Source: Ligula intestinalis (taxonomy: Eukaryota; Platyhelminthes; Cestoda; Diphyllobothriidea; Diphyllobothriidae). From it: 64,000 bases of DNA. Shown one piece after another: positions 13,901 through 28,900 of the stretch. The stretch covers positions 15,524,531 to 15,588,530 of the forward strand of contig JAYGXS010000006.1 in NCBI GenBank assembly GCA_036362985.1, written 5' to 3'. The first letter of the stretch is position 1, and each line of letters begins with the position of its first letter. A model generated the notes under the pieces. That model saw only the letters and a program-made list of their open reading frames with translations, did no database searches and was not told the DNA's origin. Made by a program: the position numbers and the translations under genes.

Positions 13901-16900
13901 TTGGCCTCTGTATGGCACATCCACGGAGAGTTCAGCTCATCACTGGGCCCCTCAGCATTCCTCGTGTGCTGCCTGGTAGATGCTCTAGTTTGAAAACCCT
14001 GTTTATTCATTGCTTCAAGCAGTAATGTGAACCAAGGTTCATAGGTGAAGACCAAAATTTGATATAAATATTTGGGTTGAAGTCTATCAGTCAAACCAGG
14101 ACAAGCGCGTAATATTCGCTAAAATTCCGACTGGCAGCCAGTATTATATAAAGAAATAAAGGCAAGAGATACTGAAATGGACATTTTTGGTTTATCAACC
14201 GTCATCGCCCAGGCATACCCAATCCAGAGTAGCGCACCATCCGAGACTCGAAACAGCGACCGGTTTATTAGAAGTCCAACGCTCTAACCACTGCGCCACA
14301 AGCTCGTTGCCATGATAGTTTCGCTCGGGAATATTAACAGTGGTAGGTTGGCGCACACAGATCAGTTGGGAAACTCGCTTATCCTTAAGGCACACTCTCT
14401 AGCCCCACCAGCAGCTGCTCATCGGCTACAGATAAAACAAAAAGCAACAGGTTCTGTTGTTCAGTAGGTCACAACTTAGGTCAGGTGGAGTTACATTTCT
14501 GTTAGCTGCAATTAGGAAGGCAAGGGTCCATGTAACTGTTCAACCAGTAAATTAGATCAGTGAACCCCAGTCCAAATATTAACTTCATTTAATCTGAAAT
14601 TGGTATATGGTTGACGGCGGACGGTAGGTAAGCCAGAAGTGGTCACTTCAGTGTCCCTTTTAGGTGCTTGTCGAGCCTCTCCACGAGCGCCTGAGAGAAT
14701 CTTCGATCCCGATTTGCAAGATAATACAGAAGTACGTATTCTGTTCGGCCATCAGGGAAGGCCACTTTCGGCTAACGATTAGTCAACTCTGTTAATTTTC
14801 CCAAAGAATATCTGCTGAATGAATTCGTATGCAGCAAGTTAAAATTTCCTCAGCTTTAGCTAATTTACGCACTGAAATGCGGACTATCTGGCCTTATCAC
14901 ATTAAATTGGCGATCCTGAATGGTGATTGATGCATTTTTGTGTATTTTGGAGCGTTTTGCCTTGCTGGGTTTGCTTTTTACATTTTTAAAGAAAAAATTC
15001 TTATTTTTGCGTAGTTCGTTGTGGTTGAGTATTATAAATGCCTCATAATTTTGGATTTAATTACAAGAATAAAAAGTGCTCTCACAGAAACTTCTGTGTG
15101 CTTTTGCTATGTGCACTTATATAAAACAAATTTGTGCGAAAAAACGTAAGACAATGTTGAAGTTAGTATGAAAACAAAATTCTCATGAAAGACCACTCGG
15201 TCGTTTTCAACAAGCCAAAAAGGTAACGCATGGATGGTGAGAGCCCTTCTTAGATGTAGTAGCAGGATTACGCCCCTTTTCGCCTAATCGGCATCCTTAG
15301 CTGTTAAAAAATAAAACCAACAACTGAGATGTTTATTTGACTCTTTATATTTGCAACTTTATAAACTATCAAGTTGGCATTTGTGTAGCGTTTATCCTGT
15401 GAAAAAGTCCAAAATAATACATTCCGTAAGCTAGATAAAGTAATAGAATGCAACGTTTAGTCGGGTGCCATCCAAAAGAATGAAGGTAGATACTTGGCTA
15501 AATGTGTGTTTTCGAAACCCAGACCAAAAACATGGGGTAATCAGTATCAGTATTAGTTTATATGTATGCAATTAGACCATAAGTTACTTATTTTTAATCG
15601 ATAGTTTTATTACTTGAGGCACAACCATCACCATGCCATGCTGTTCCTGACGTTAATTTATCTGAATAATTTAGGATGCTCCGTTGCTATGGAAAATATC
15701 ACAAGTTAACGATTCCCGAAATTTGTTGTGAGAGTTCAAAAGAACGAATTTTATCAGATGGTAAATGACCTGCCAATAATAAGACACTGTGTATGCAGAT
15801 TCTATCCTACCATTAATCAATTAATGTCAATTTAGCAACGTAGCTGAATTAAAACATTTGGAAATTTATTATGAGCAACCTTGAAAGGGGATCGTAATAA
15901 AACTTACTTTTCAGTAATTTGGGGTATTTTCTAACAAAATTCTCAACCCAGCCATGCAATCCATAACACCTTAAAGGGTTACATTATTTAAGCTTACTGT
16001 TTTTAAAAGTAAGTGAGCCTTCATTGAAAACTGGTCCTTTTAAACGGTTCAAAAATTTAAACACACTATCATGCATACCAGAATTCCACTAAGCAAAATT
16101 ACCACCGACTTTTATTGATTCCCACTCCCCTCCATGCTCATGACTAATTTGGATGAAGTGACGAAAAAAGTTGGCCGTATGTTTACCTTTGAAGCCGTTC
16201 ACACTGGCCCGATGAGAATTTTTCGACAGCTTCGCATGCTCGCCAAAGGCTCTTCCGAATTCTCTGATAGGCATATTTGCCGAACATGAAGCTTTCGTTT
16301 GAAACCGTCATCTGTAGCTAAAATTAGCTCCTTAAACGTGCTTCCAACGCCTACCCGCTCAGTTTCGGGACGCAAACCTTACTGCCTAACTTATTGCCTT
16401 CTACGCAGTGTCACACAGCCCTTAGAACTTCGTGTTACTCCCCTGTTCCTTGCCCCCATCGATAAGATTTTCATGTGAGTGAACTCTCCAAAGTTTCCCT
16501 TGTTTGCTCGCCGCCCCCCGCCACACCGTTCCCGCACTGTAAAAGCTTGCCGCACATAAGTGTAATAGGCCTGGCAATTACTAGTAAAAATCTTACGCTT
16601 GCGTCGGACAGTCTTCTACTTTGAAAGCAATATAAGCCAATTGTAAAGTAGGTTGGTCACAATAAAGCCATGTTGCTATGACGTCAGGGTGATGATAAGA
16701 ATGTAAGGACTTCACGTCATTTAAGGGAATTTTCAAGAAGCCTATAGTGAACTCGGTATGTGAAAACTAGTAAGCCTCCGGTCGTTGTACTTCTTGTTGG
16801 TTCCTAAATACTGTCGAATAACTGAACGCAACTCTGAACTTGTAATTTGTTGTGTTGTATTGGCCTTTCCATAATAGCGTTTTTTGAAAGCTGTCATATT

Positions 16901-19900
16901 GAGAAGAAGCACATCCGATCGCTGGGACAAGAACTTTATTCGCCTGACGTTAGGTTTCTGTCGCTGATCTAGCATCAAAGACAGGAACAGAAACTGGTAA
17001 TTCATATACAGGGAGTTGCAGTGTTAAGAGGATACAATCGCTATGCTACTGTGCACTTATGACAATATACGACCCCCCGATATCGCGGATAATTGTCCGC
17101 TTGTGCGTTAATTGCTTGATGGCTGGCATGCGGGTCGTGGCCTGCCGAGCTTTCATCATCCATGCTGGATTTGGGCACGATAATTTCTCGGCCATCTCGC
17201 TCCCTGGCGCTAGCTTTAGAAGACGTGTTCACCTGTGCGCTCCCGACTGGCCAACTATTTTGGCCAAACTGAGTCTCAGCACTGAATATGGGTTGTGTAG
17301 GTCATTGCACTTGTTTATAGACTATGGTTCCGTAAACCATGACTGAAATCCCTCGCAGCTCACACGATTGTCACCTCTCGCAAGGATTTCGACCTCATTG
17401 AATTTAAAATATGAGGCCGGGACTTGTCGAATTGAACATTTGCGTCATTTCTGTACGCTGCTGCCGCGCGTTTGCCAATCCGCATCTACTCAATTGCGTG
17501 CTAGGACACGTATTTTCTCTTGTATCGGCAAACTTCCATATAGTCTTATCTGAGATACGTTCGTAGTTGGTGCCTTTATCATTACCGTACGATGTTCGAC
17601 AATATGAAAGGTTTTTTTGGAAAACCTTACACTGGGCTTCCCAACAAGGCTGTTTCGTTCCTTTGATCCACAAGTATGTACGCACTCTTTGAATGTCGCA
17701 GCTTCGGCTCGTTAGCAAACCTGTGAGTATTAGCCCAAAGCCGTATAGTTTATGTATATTTCACATGACTTCTTGGTTGGTGCATGAGAACATGATCATT
17801 TTATTTCTGTTAAGTCCCCTTGTTACTTTTAAACTGTTTCCTGTGTCTGATATTAGAGGTATTGTGCAGTCCGAGATGGTAGAATAAAGGATGAAGGCTC
17901 ATTGTTTCCTGCATGCATGCAGCAGTAGTCAGCAGTACTAAATATAATGAACTTACCCTAAGGACAACGGAGACTTGAAGGGTTATGTCTGATCATGAAC
18001 CGTCATTATTCAGCCATATCTAAACCTAGCTTTACAACTCCTGAACAACGAACCCACGTTCTATTGGGTAAACTTCCAACGCCCTAACCCTTGGCTTCAT
18101 TGTACTGTCAGTGAAGATTGGGTTATATCGTTATCGCAGTTCTCGTCATTTAATGACCTTCATACAAAACTCTCTGCACATTTCAAACAAGGCTGTGACT
18201 TTACTAGCACTCAAGCTCATATACCGATCAAACTTCATGTTCATAATGTTGGGAAAATCTGCTGTAATTGATCGCCAATTACGCGCAAAGCCTATACCAA
18301 CGAAATATCTGGTAAGTACGACAAGGAATGTGAACTGTGATAAACCCTACTGCTGAAGAATGGAAAAGGTATATCTTAGCTTTCGTTTTCTTTAGTCGAA
18401 CGACAGCCTTTTCATTGTATTTCAAAGGTAATGGCTTGACTGCCTCTGTGGTCGGACACTGAGAATATTGGGGCTGAGGTACAAGCAACTATATTTGTTC
18501 TCACTAATGACGACTACTACGCAGGACTGCTTGCTTCCAAACATTTCTTTATTCATAGGATATTCTTTCAGCTGTACTATTATTTCTCAGTCCTTGCTGA
18601 CTTCTCTTAAAGCACCGTGCTGAGCCCTCGAGACACCACACTGCAAACAGCCAACAGGACTCTCCGGTACGTTCTCGAAACCACAATTATGTGCCCTCTG
18701 AGGGCTTCGATGACCAACTTAACAGCAAAAGGCCCAAAAATATACCCCCTTTGGAAGATCATCAACTACCAAAGAACTTACATAAGGAAGATCGTAGACG
18801 GTCTTGTGACTCTCCGCCGGTGACCACCCGATCAGAAAGCCAACACCAACGCCATTCTGGTAATTACCAGAAAGCCCCTAAAGGTACGTTGTGAAAATTG
18901 GATTAATTGTACGTCCTCAGCTGCCCCTAACGTAACTCTCTTCGCCCGATGTTGAAAAGCATTCGTGAAATAAGAAACCCACCCATGTGAAAAACAGTTT
19001 ATATACGAGTCGAGATGGAGCAGCCGGTCTATTTTTGCTTTATGGGTAGAGCTTTCTTGTGAGCTCGCCTAAGGGCAAAAGTCCTCCTCCCTCAATTTCT
19101 TTACGGAAATCGTGGTTAAAGGCTTAATGCTTGATTAAGGCCTAGTTAATAAATGCACAGTAGGAAATAAATTCAAGCCGCTTATAGTGGCTTTACTGAA
19201 TTAAAAATATATCTGAAAAGCATGCGGGAAAAGTAAAATCGACCGACATGGACTTTTACTAGTTAGCAAAGGATGCCCATAGCTCAATAACGATATTAGA
19301 AAAAAAACTGTGGTTATTATAACCAACGAAGTGTTTGGATACGCAGAAATTCAACCTAGTAAAAATGTGCAAGTAAGGGGATTTGGCAGATTTGCTTCAT
19401 TAAGTTGACCCAATTGTGAAAAATTCGCGGCCTCAGTGGGATCCGAACTCACTTAGCAGGGAAGGCTTTTGTGCCGCCAACGCTGTACTATTGAGCTCTA
19501 AGGCTCACCGTGCATGGTGAATTTAATCACACTTGGATCGATTTTACCAGCCCAACTTACCGCTCGTATGGAATCCACCATAACGGAACAGCAAGATGAC
19601 TGTCCAGGTGGGATTTCTTAAGCAATCATCTAGAATCCACCGGTATGACTACTATGCTCACTTAATTGTTGAGGGTTTTGACAGAGTTGCTTGATTAATT
19701 TAACCCAATTCATGGCGCACTGTGAGCCCCGCAGTTCATTGGTAGAGCGTTGGCTGAGAACAAGCTTTCTTTGCTGTGTGGGTTCAACTTCCACCGAGGC
19801 CGCGATTTTTCACAACTGGGCCAACTGATTGTGGAAGTGCTTTTTAATATTAATCACCGACAAAATTGGCCTTACAAGAAAGGCCTATCGCCTTAGGTTC

Positions 19901-22900
19901 ATAAATTCCTGCGCACATGCACGTATATCACATCCAGGCTTCTTACAACAATTCGTCCGTTGCGTGATTGATAGTTATGTTGGATTCGTTAAGGAGAAAA
20001 AGTGGTATAGGAGTACTTTCGACGACTAGATCTGATTGTAGGATGAAATTCTGACATTCTGTCTGCACCTGTGGATTCCTTCCCTTGACTTTATAGACGT
20101 TTGCATAGTAACGAACTTTCTGTTACTAATTGGACCTGGATGCTCTGAGTCTGAGGTTAGGGCCAACTTTTGATGAAAAGAGCACCTAATTCGGAAATTC
20201 AGATCGTCAATAATACTTTTACTATAGGATGCACTCGAACTTTTAGTCAGATCTTAGTCCTGCAATTCGGTCGTCACGACTACGACAGCAGGTGGGAATT
20301 GATGGAAGGTGCTTCGGCAGCTGAAAGCCATTTGCAACTGGACAATTTAGGTTTGCCCGCTTTGTTTTTTAAGGACACTGAACACATAAAAATCGAATTA
20401 TTATTGGGTTTGCCTAACGGAAGACGTTAACACCACAGCACACTTAACCACAGCACACTTATCCACAGCATACTTATCCACCTTCCTGAGACAATAGCGA
20501 TCTCTGCAAAGATGCAGCGCATAATACGTTTCTGTGCTCCAGACAAACCACTAATTGCTTCGATCAATAAGACGTTGTCCGTTTATTGTGCCACTTTTGC
20601 TCAGATGTTCAGTGTGTGCCCGGGTTAAATGGTGATCTCGTTTATCCAGTTTCCACAATGATTCACCACCACTTTTAAAACGCTTTGCTTGAAAATTGAG
20701 ACAAAATGTAGCAAGAGGTTGTACTGCACAGATCCATTCATAGTGGTGGAGTCGAGTCAGCCGGTCGCGAAAAGCAAAACGTAGCAATTATTGGGCGGAG
20801 GTAGCAGAAGAGGTAGTTATTTGGTCGTAAATGTATTCGATGCGAACGAGAATGTAATAAATAACGGAAATAAGACCAGGAACCGCCCGCAATCAAGGGT
20901 GCCCTGCGGCGTCTTCCACGGGAAATTGGATCAGATTTATGGTTAGGGTTAGGCTTAATTGTGAGGTTAGTTTGAAGGTTAACGTTAAGGTAAGTTTAGA
21001 GGTAAGATAAGGGTTGGTGTTAATTGTAGTGTTAGGGTATAGGGTATGTCCCCCAAACGGATCGTGTGCTATATGCACTGGACCAACACGTGGCCAAAGC
21101 AGGGTACGGCAAGCATTATTTGGTTTGCGCACTAATAACAAATGTCGAACACGGGGGCAGCGTGTTCGCACACATAGGGGCCGCTTCGGTCACGACAGCC
21201 AACTGCACCCCATCTCGTTTCCGGCCTTTTTGCCTTCGTCTTGACACCGGGTACAGGTGGGTAAGGGAGGGAGGAGAGAATATGGTAGAAGCAGCGAAAA
21301 TCTACAATAAATTACAAATAATCCACACGCATGTCACCGCGTTTACCTTCAGCATGCTTAAGCACGCGGGGGTCGTCGTTGAAACCCACGGTCTAACTGT
21401 CGTTAGGGTTAAGAGCATCGTTCGAGGTGAGATCAGGGCTGGGGTTTAGGTGTAAGTTAAGGCTAACGCCAGGATTAGGATAGAGGGATATTTACCTCTC
21501 CTGGAGTTACGCGCAGAACTTCCTTTATTGTTTGGAGGGGCATTTCTGTTCCTGTTGAGGGACCCATATAAGTCATCCCTACCCATACCTGCAGCAAAAT
21601 ATGCTAATCTAGGCAGGAAAATTTGAAACGACAAAGATATGTGGATTAGTCTTTTTGGTTCATTTGCTGTCATCAATCAACCAACTCCAAAAAGTGGCCT
21701 GAATAAGTTGGGATTCAAACCTTGATGCCTCATTGTTTGGGTGTTCTTAGGTCTAACGCTCTACCATTGAGCCTTGGGCTCATTGTTCTATGAAGAAGTT
21801 TTTCGAACTTTTTGAATCTCAGTAGCAGATGGCAATTCGGCCTGACGTTAACAACTGATGCAGACATAGCGAAATACTAATTCGACCAACTGAATGCGTA
21901 AACCCCAAAGTCACATGTTATGTCGACCTGCGTTAAGCATATACAACACCCTAGGCAATAATGCATTTTCACACGGAGCATAGAAGTTACTTATTTGGAT
22001 AGACCCGTTTTTCTGAATGTTAATTTCATTGGCCGAGGGAAGGGGGGGGTGGAGGGCGCTGAAAAAAAGAACACAAATCATCTCTTAACGGACATCTTCT
22101 CATATACGGTTTTTCACTTAATTAATTTCCATAGGTTAAGGTGCCTACTAACCATTTAAACTTTGCCTCCATGCTAAAGAAATAAAGTCCAGTGTATTTA
22201 CATAACTTCTGGGACTCACGCTGCACGGTAACTCTTCAGGCCCTTGGTCCAAAAGCGGCCTTTTTACCTCATAAATGATGATTGTCTTTCGTTATGATGG
22301 TTATTTGCACTAGAGTCAATTGCCTATACGTAAAAAGTGCTTTTTACCTAATGGCAGCCCTTAACTACCTTTTATGCTGTGAAGATGAATTTTCTAGGTG
22401 CCCCTCATTGGATGCTCTTTTGCCTGATGCACATATGCCGGCATTGGCGTTACGATGTGTTGGCCTGTGTGTTCCCCAAGTGGCCACTTGCTTTGGCCAA
22501 ACTGAACCTCGGCACAGAACATTGATTGAACAGGTCGCTGCACTCGTTATAAAGACTGGGAGGAGGGGGTGAAACATGAATCAACTTACTCGTGATTTTA
22601 TGAGCTGCCTTATCCATATTCGAGGCTTAGGCTCGATTTGGCCAGCGCAAGTTGTCCCTCGAGGAATGCATGGGCCAATGCGTCATCTAACATCAATGTC
22701 AGGGAACCATATAGCTAAGTAGTCATCACGTCCATTTCCACAACGTGTGATGAAAGTTCAGCGGGTCAAGGCTCGCGCGCCGGCCCTCAGGTTAGTAGTG
22801 CACACGCGGATAATTTCCCTTGATGGAAGAGTTGTTAATTGTCATAAGTGTACAGTAGCATAGTGACTGCAACACCCTGTGTACGCATTACCCGTTTCTG

Positions 22901-25900
22901 TTATTATCACTGATGAAGGATCCGTGACGGAGTTCGAAAAGTCAGGCAAATCAAAATCGTGTCCCAGCGCTAACATCTACTTCTTCTCAATTACTTCCTG
23001 GGACTCGCATGTTCGTTTCTATTGGCGTTTGCATGTTTCTGGATTGATTTTTACGTGCTGAATCTCACTTGGCTGTCGGAGGCCCCTAGTTGGAACTTAC
23101 ACCGAACGAGTTCATAACGCGCGCGTGCAACGCTCGCAGAAACGTGCCCTGCACATACATTCAGATGCGGTTATATTCCTCTGGCAGTCCAACTCAGACT
23201 TACCAACCTCGAGTATACACACAGTCTTCCAACTTAAAAACTTTCAGATAGGCAAGCAGGGTGCACCGGAAGTCCAATTGGTGTTCGCTGGGCTCCGATT
23301 TTTTGATCGCAACGTCTAATTCTGTTGCTTAGCACGAATTCTGGCTACCACCAATGCTGCACAGCACAGTAACACACGCGTTTCTGCGTCCTTGCATGGC
23401 CGACCCGATAATAAGTGCTCTCTCGTCAGCGAACGCAGACAAATAGGTTGCCAAAATATTTATCGTCATGCTGAAGAAATTAATTGATGGGGAAGACTGT
23501 CGCCCTCAGAAAGTTGACAAAGCCGACTTTTTCTGAAAAAGGTCAGACACAGAATTTTAAATAATTACTTGGGAGGGTTTCGAGTTACAAATGATTGCTC
23601 GGAACGTCAAAAAGAGTAAGCAAATAACTAACCTGACTGAGGTCAGTGAATGGAAAAAGAGTTGGGTATGTGGGTTTCACATGAACTTAATGAAGATCAA
23701 AAACAATTAATCATTTTCGAATCGAATAGTAACATGTGCTGATGTAGTTAATAAGTTAACCGCTCACATTCAGCACAGCGACTGCACAAAGATAAGTCGA
23801 TGAAACGCAACTCACCGCGCAAGTGTCATCAAAATAAACTGATTGTAGGGTGTTTGGTGGTCTGGCGCATCTGTGACTCATTATGATTTCATGAAGCCTG
23901 ACTCATCGAGCGGGGTCGAAGTGTATTGCAACCAGTTGGACAAAATGTTCCAAAACTTGCACAAAAAAGCCTAGATTGGTCAACCGAGCGACTCAAATTC
24001 TTTTGCTCGGTGGATTCCTGTGTTTATCTATTCCTACTGTTGGCGGGCCTCGGATCTGACGATTTAGATAGGGTCCTTCAGTCTTGTGTTCTTATAAACG
24101 AAAAATTCGATTTCCCTTGCGGATACATCGGGCTCAAGTGAATTCAAGTTGGGTCACCGTACGCGTTAATCAGGCTGTGCAAATTCCCGAGTGATAAATG
24201 GGAGAATTGCAGTAGCACAGCTTGGATGAAGGTCTTCGTGACGCGTCAGCCACTGTCATCAATCCCATCATCGGCTGATTTATAGACTCGGACTCACATG
24301 GGAGAGCTACACCAGGGAATCCATCCAATTCACTAATTCGCGAGTGACCTGTTGTATTGTCTTTTGTCAACAAAAAATCCCGTGCACCCTGGCTGAAAAA
24401 AAACGTAGGACGAGACTGAAAGTGTTTGCAACTAGAGGATATTGACCGCGCAGGTACTAGCTAGAATTCTGTTGCTAGTTATTACCTTTCTAGGGTTATA
24501 CTGAGTCCACCGGACACGATCAACCGTGAGGACATGGTGGAGTAGCATATGTTCGCATTTGCCAATGAGGGGCCGTGCAGATCTAACAGAAAAGAACACG
24601 CGAGTTCCAGGAAGCAACTCAGAAGGAGAAGGTGCCATCGCCGGAACGAGATATTGATGCAGTACTCTTGTGTGATGGTGGACTCGGGGCTCGGGAGTTT
24701 GATGTTAGAGGTACTTCTTACCGAAGGTAGATTAAGAAAAAACTGGTTTATAACTAAGTTTCTTTGCTCCATATTAGCTCTACTTTCTTCTCCCAACCTA
24801 TGATCAACCTTGGATCAGGGCTACATCCTGAAGACCGGTGGTGAGCGTGGATGAAGTGGTTGGTTGTTCGCTGACCGAATATATTTCACTTAAGTTGATC
24901 GTTCAGAAATGTTCAGAAGCTCTTCCGTCAAAGATTTAACCTGGGGTTTGGTCATTGCGATGGTTGCATTTACACGTACGCCATCCGTGCCGACCGAATT
25001 GACATATCCTGAACTAGTCACGTGGTCATATTGATTGACTCATTGGAATTAGAGTCCCGTTGCCACACATCTTGTGCCTCTGCACACGAGTCAATAATAC
25101 TTATTGTTTCGTAGAATTCCACCGAATTTTGTTATCTAATCTATCAGCCAAGTCCTCAACTTTTATCAGTCTACAAATGACAATATTCCTTGTGGTGTTC
25201 GTCAATACAGCAGCAAACTGTGTTGACATTGCGTTAACCATCAAATTACGGGGCATGCTGGTCCCGTTGTGCACTGAAGCATGATAGAGGCAGTCGCATA
25301 GAATCAGAAATAAGTGCTAACATAATTATCTACAAACGTAGAGAAACTTAAATGGTCATTACTGACGTATTAGCCTGCACTAGCCAGTTATAACTAACCA
25401 CAGAATTTTGAGTTGTTTGAGATTTGAATCCGAAATCTTTTATCATTGAGTCGAACGTCCTACCACTGAGTTACGAGTCGGTTGTCCGGCCAGTTTCGAT
25501 CAGAAATATTAGCTGTGTTGGCATCGTGTTAGCCTATCAGATTCTAGGATACGGCCATTTTATTGTGATTGGTACTCAATCTAGAACCTGTAGGCAGTCA
25601 TATAATGCCCAGGGTTTGGGGGGATTAATTTATGACGGCTAATCAACTATAAATGATCATTACAGTTTCTTTATATTTGTTGGCACTTCTTTCCGCAAAT
25701 ATGCTTCCGAAATGCAATTTTTCGATGTAAATCAGCAGCCATTTGACGCAATTTTTAATCGATATAGCACCTCGATTGTACTTTTGTGAAATCTGAAAAT
25801 GCTGCCTCCGACAAAACCAAAAACATGCACCTGCTGCATTGGGCCCACACATATCAGGACTTAAAGTGGAGTCATCCGATAATTAAATTAGTGCCGTGAA

Positions 25901-28900
25901 ATGTAAAAAGGCCTCTTGAGAAGATGCCAAAAATCTGTTCACAGACTGCTTGGTGGATTGCAATCTGACACTAAACATTGGCCCACTAAAAATATTTGAA
26001 GATAGCGGAAAATCGATGGAAAAAAAAGGTCCCTGAAAGCGTCACCTGCTTTCAAGTACGAAAGCCTTCTTTGGCGTTATTTGGAGATCGAAGAGCGCGG
26101 AATTCGGAGTTGCTCAAGGTGTGTTTTGTGATAAAGCGACCAGAGCTTATACCCCTCCCAAGTCGGTTTGTAAAGTCATTTACTACACTGCGACAGAGTA
26201 CCGCTTCTTAGACTACCAATCTAAAAATCAGGAAACTTTGCATGCATCCTGAAACACACCTGTTTGCATAAAAAATATCACCTCTAATTTTGCGTCTGGT
26301 GAGCATGCTCTCTGGGGTGATACGTTACGTTGTTGAATGCTGCTGGGCTATAATGTAGCAAACACCATGCATTTACAATAGAATGCTAGGCTTTTTACGA
26401 AAGATCCGCTTGGATGCGAAGTAGTTTTCCCGACAGGACACGAAGATAGGAACACCCCATCCCCATGAACTTGCACTACTTTCTAGGGTCTTAGGGTTAC
26501 CGTAAAGGTTAATTTTAAAGTAAGAGTTGGTCTATAGCTTAGGGTTAAGTCTAAATTTGAAGTTAGAGTTAGGACATGGGAATATTTACGCCTCCTGTGA
26601 CTTTGCGCAACGCTACCTGTCTTGTTATGGGGTTACCCTATTCACGTGTTTTATTATATTCCCATACCCTAGATTCAAACTTTATGGATTATTTGTACGA
26701 AGCAGTATTTAAAAGGATATTGAACAAAAGACAATTGTAAACCCAGTCATCGATTCTAAGTTAAATATTCTTTGGTGAACGAACATGTTTCTTGGTGTTG
26801 AAGAATGGCCTCATTTATTCTTCCTGTCTGTTATTCTTTCAGCCACTTACGTAGCCTGTGCAGGCTATGGGTGATTCATGAGTTTATTCGGGGACTACAG
26901 GTCCTGTCCGAAGACCGTCTGTGGGAACAGGATGAGGACGTATATAGGTCTAACCCTACCTCACAATTACGAGATTTGAAGTAGGACACTGAACTGGGGA
27001 ATTATTTTAATATGAGAGCTCCACAGTGGTTTACAAAGCTCAAACGTATGCTGATCCTCCAGGTGGAACGCTGTTCTATTTTTAAAGGCACAAATAGCAT
27101 CCAAGCAACCAAGGGAGAGGAGCTTTGCTTTATAAAACATGGAATTTTTCTGCGGTTTAGGGTGCAACTACTTCAGTAGAGGAACTATTTTCTTTTGGAG
27201 GCGTTCGTTGTGCCTCCTGCGTGCTTCTACAACTAGCTCTTACTTTCACCTGTTTTGCGCCGAGCTATGGAGGATACCGTGCACTTAAAACCCTACAGAC
27301 AAATCAGGTCTACAAGTGCAATGTCCAACTGTTCAAGGAAATCAAAAATTCGTTGCCCTTGCAGTGCCAGAAATTTTGCTGTGTGAGTCGGCCGACTAGT
27401 TGGCAAGATAACAGTTTGAGAAACAGTGTTTGGTTTATTCTTACGGTTCACTTCGTAGCTAAAGAGTCGAGGTATATGGTATGCATCGTAGACGCTGGTT
27501 GTCTGTGTTTTCATTTTTTTATCGGCGGGCATGCTTTTTGCTTGAGAGTTCTACTTTCCCTGTTTGTCAAATTATTATGCTTCATTTGAGTCATAATTAC
27601 ACTGCATAGTCTTCGTAGCTCAATGGTAGCGCGTTGGCTGTACAAAAGCCTTCCCTGCTGTGTGAGTTCGCCTCGCACCGAGGCCGCGAATTTTTCACAA
27701 TTGGGTCAACTGGATTATTCAAATCTGCCAAACCCCACTAACAAAGGCAGTTGGTTTAATAAAGACTGATTCGTAGGCATTCTTCTAGCAATGACTTGAA
27801 GGCTCCGGCATTTAGTGCATGAGCTTCGTATGTTCAGAGAGAGCTCTTTTGGTGTAAACATAAGCGTACTAATGCTTTTGTGAGAATACTCCTCGGAGGT
27901 CTGTTTGTATTTTTCGACACTTTTAATTTCAGAGGGTTTCTTTTTGAGGTTATCTTGTACACCCAAAAATTTAATATTTTTATACCCTCACAATCACTCC
28001 TAGCTGGTATTTTACGTAAAAGTACCGCCTATGCTAAAGACTTAGACCGGATTTGCCTTTTTCGGTTCTTTTGCATCTCCATGGTTCACGTTGTGCTAGG
28101 TTACAGTGGACACGTTTACGTGGAACATTAGGCCTCACGATGTCGTTATTTTATCCAGTTAAGTCGCTGAGTTCCTTGTTTGATCGATTAAGTGCACCGA
28201 TTTCTCACAAAAAAATGTTTGAATTTTCGCCATCTTGAGAACTCTTTACCTTCACTTTTAGCCCGTTGCACACATTGCCGACTTACTAGGTGATATGTGT
28301 CGCTGCTGTATTATAATCCGCTGTATATTGCCTGAGCGGGTCGAAAATGTGAGCTGTTAAGTACCTGCACCATTTTTTGGCAATGAAGTTCAGCTTAAAG
28401 TAGTGTCCTCGAATGACCGCAAGGTAACACATTGTGGACGCTCGTCATTTTAGAAGTTGAAATCGGTGTGAAAAACCGTCTACATATTGTCTCTCTACTG
28501 TTAAGTCATACTTCTTTTCTTGGTGGCTTCTATCCATTCATTCCATAGCATTTTGTGTTTCATCACGTTTTAGATTAAATTTGTTAGGACTTGTGTTGAT
28601 TTCGATAGGACAAGGGGACAGGAACCATCCACAATACATGTAGCTTTCTATTCAATTCCGGGGAAGTAGAGTTTCAGATTGAGGTTAAATTTAGGGTTAG
28701 ATCGCGGTTGCGATCGAGGTTAAAGTCAGCGTTTGGGCCAGGATTATGTTAAGAGTTAAGGTTTGGCTTCAGGATAACTGTTGGGTTTAGCTTTCGAGTA
28801 AGGCTAGGTCTAACGTTACGGTTACAGTTTAGGTTTATGTTTGGATTATTGTCAGAGGGCGGGGCCTGCCATTTGATATGTTCAGTCTAGCTGGCAGATA

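Larger units (their letters stand above)
12569..18612 (+). other. PHACTR intron of 6 kb
   Basis: Between the exons ending at 12568 and starting at 18613. It contains a SINE near 14.2 kb and repeat B plus foldback-arm material at 16.9-17.5 kb, listed separately. The rest is AT-rich sequence in which I see nothing recognisable. Confidence 0.6.

Noticed and set aside
14195..14390. tRNA gene on the minus strand
   Set aside because: Boxes A and B are tRNA-like, but the stems do not pair fully and the sequence runs into the SINE tail shared by many copies.
20425..20482. CRISPR-like array
   Set aside because: Units are directly adjacent with no spacers, and the context is eukaryotic.
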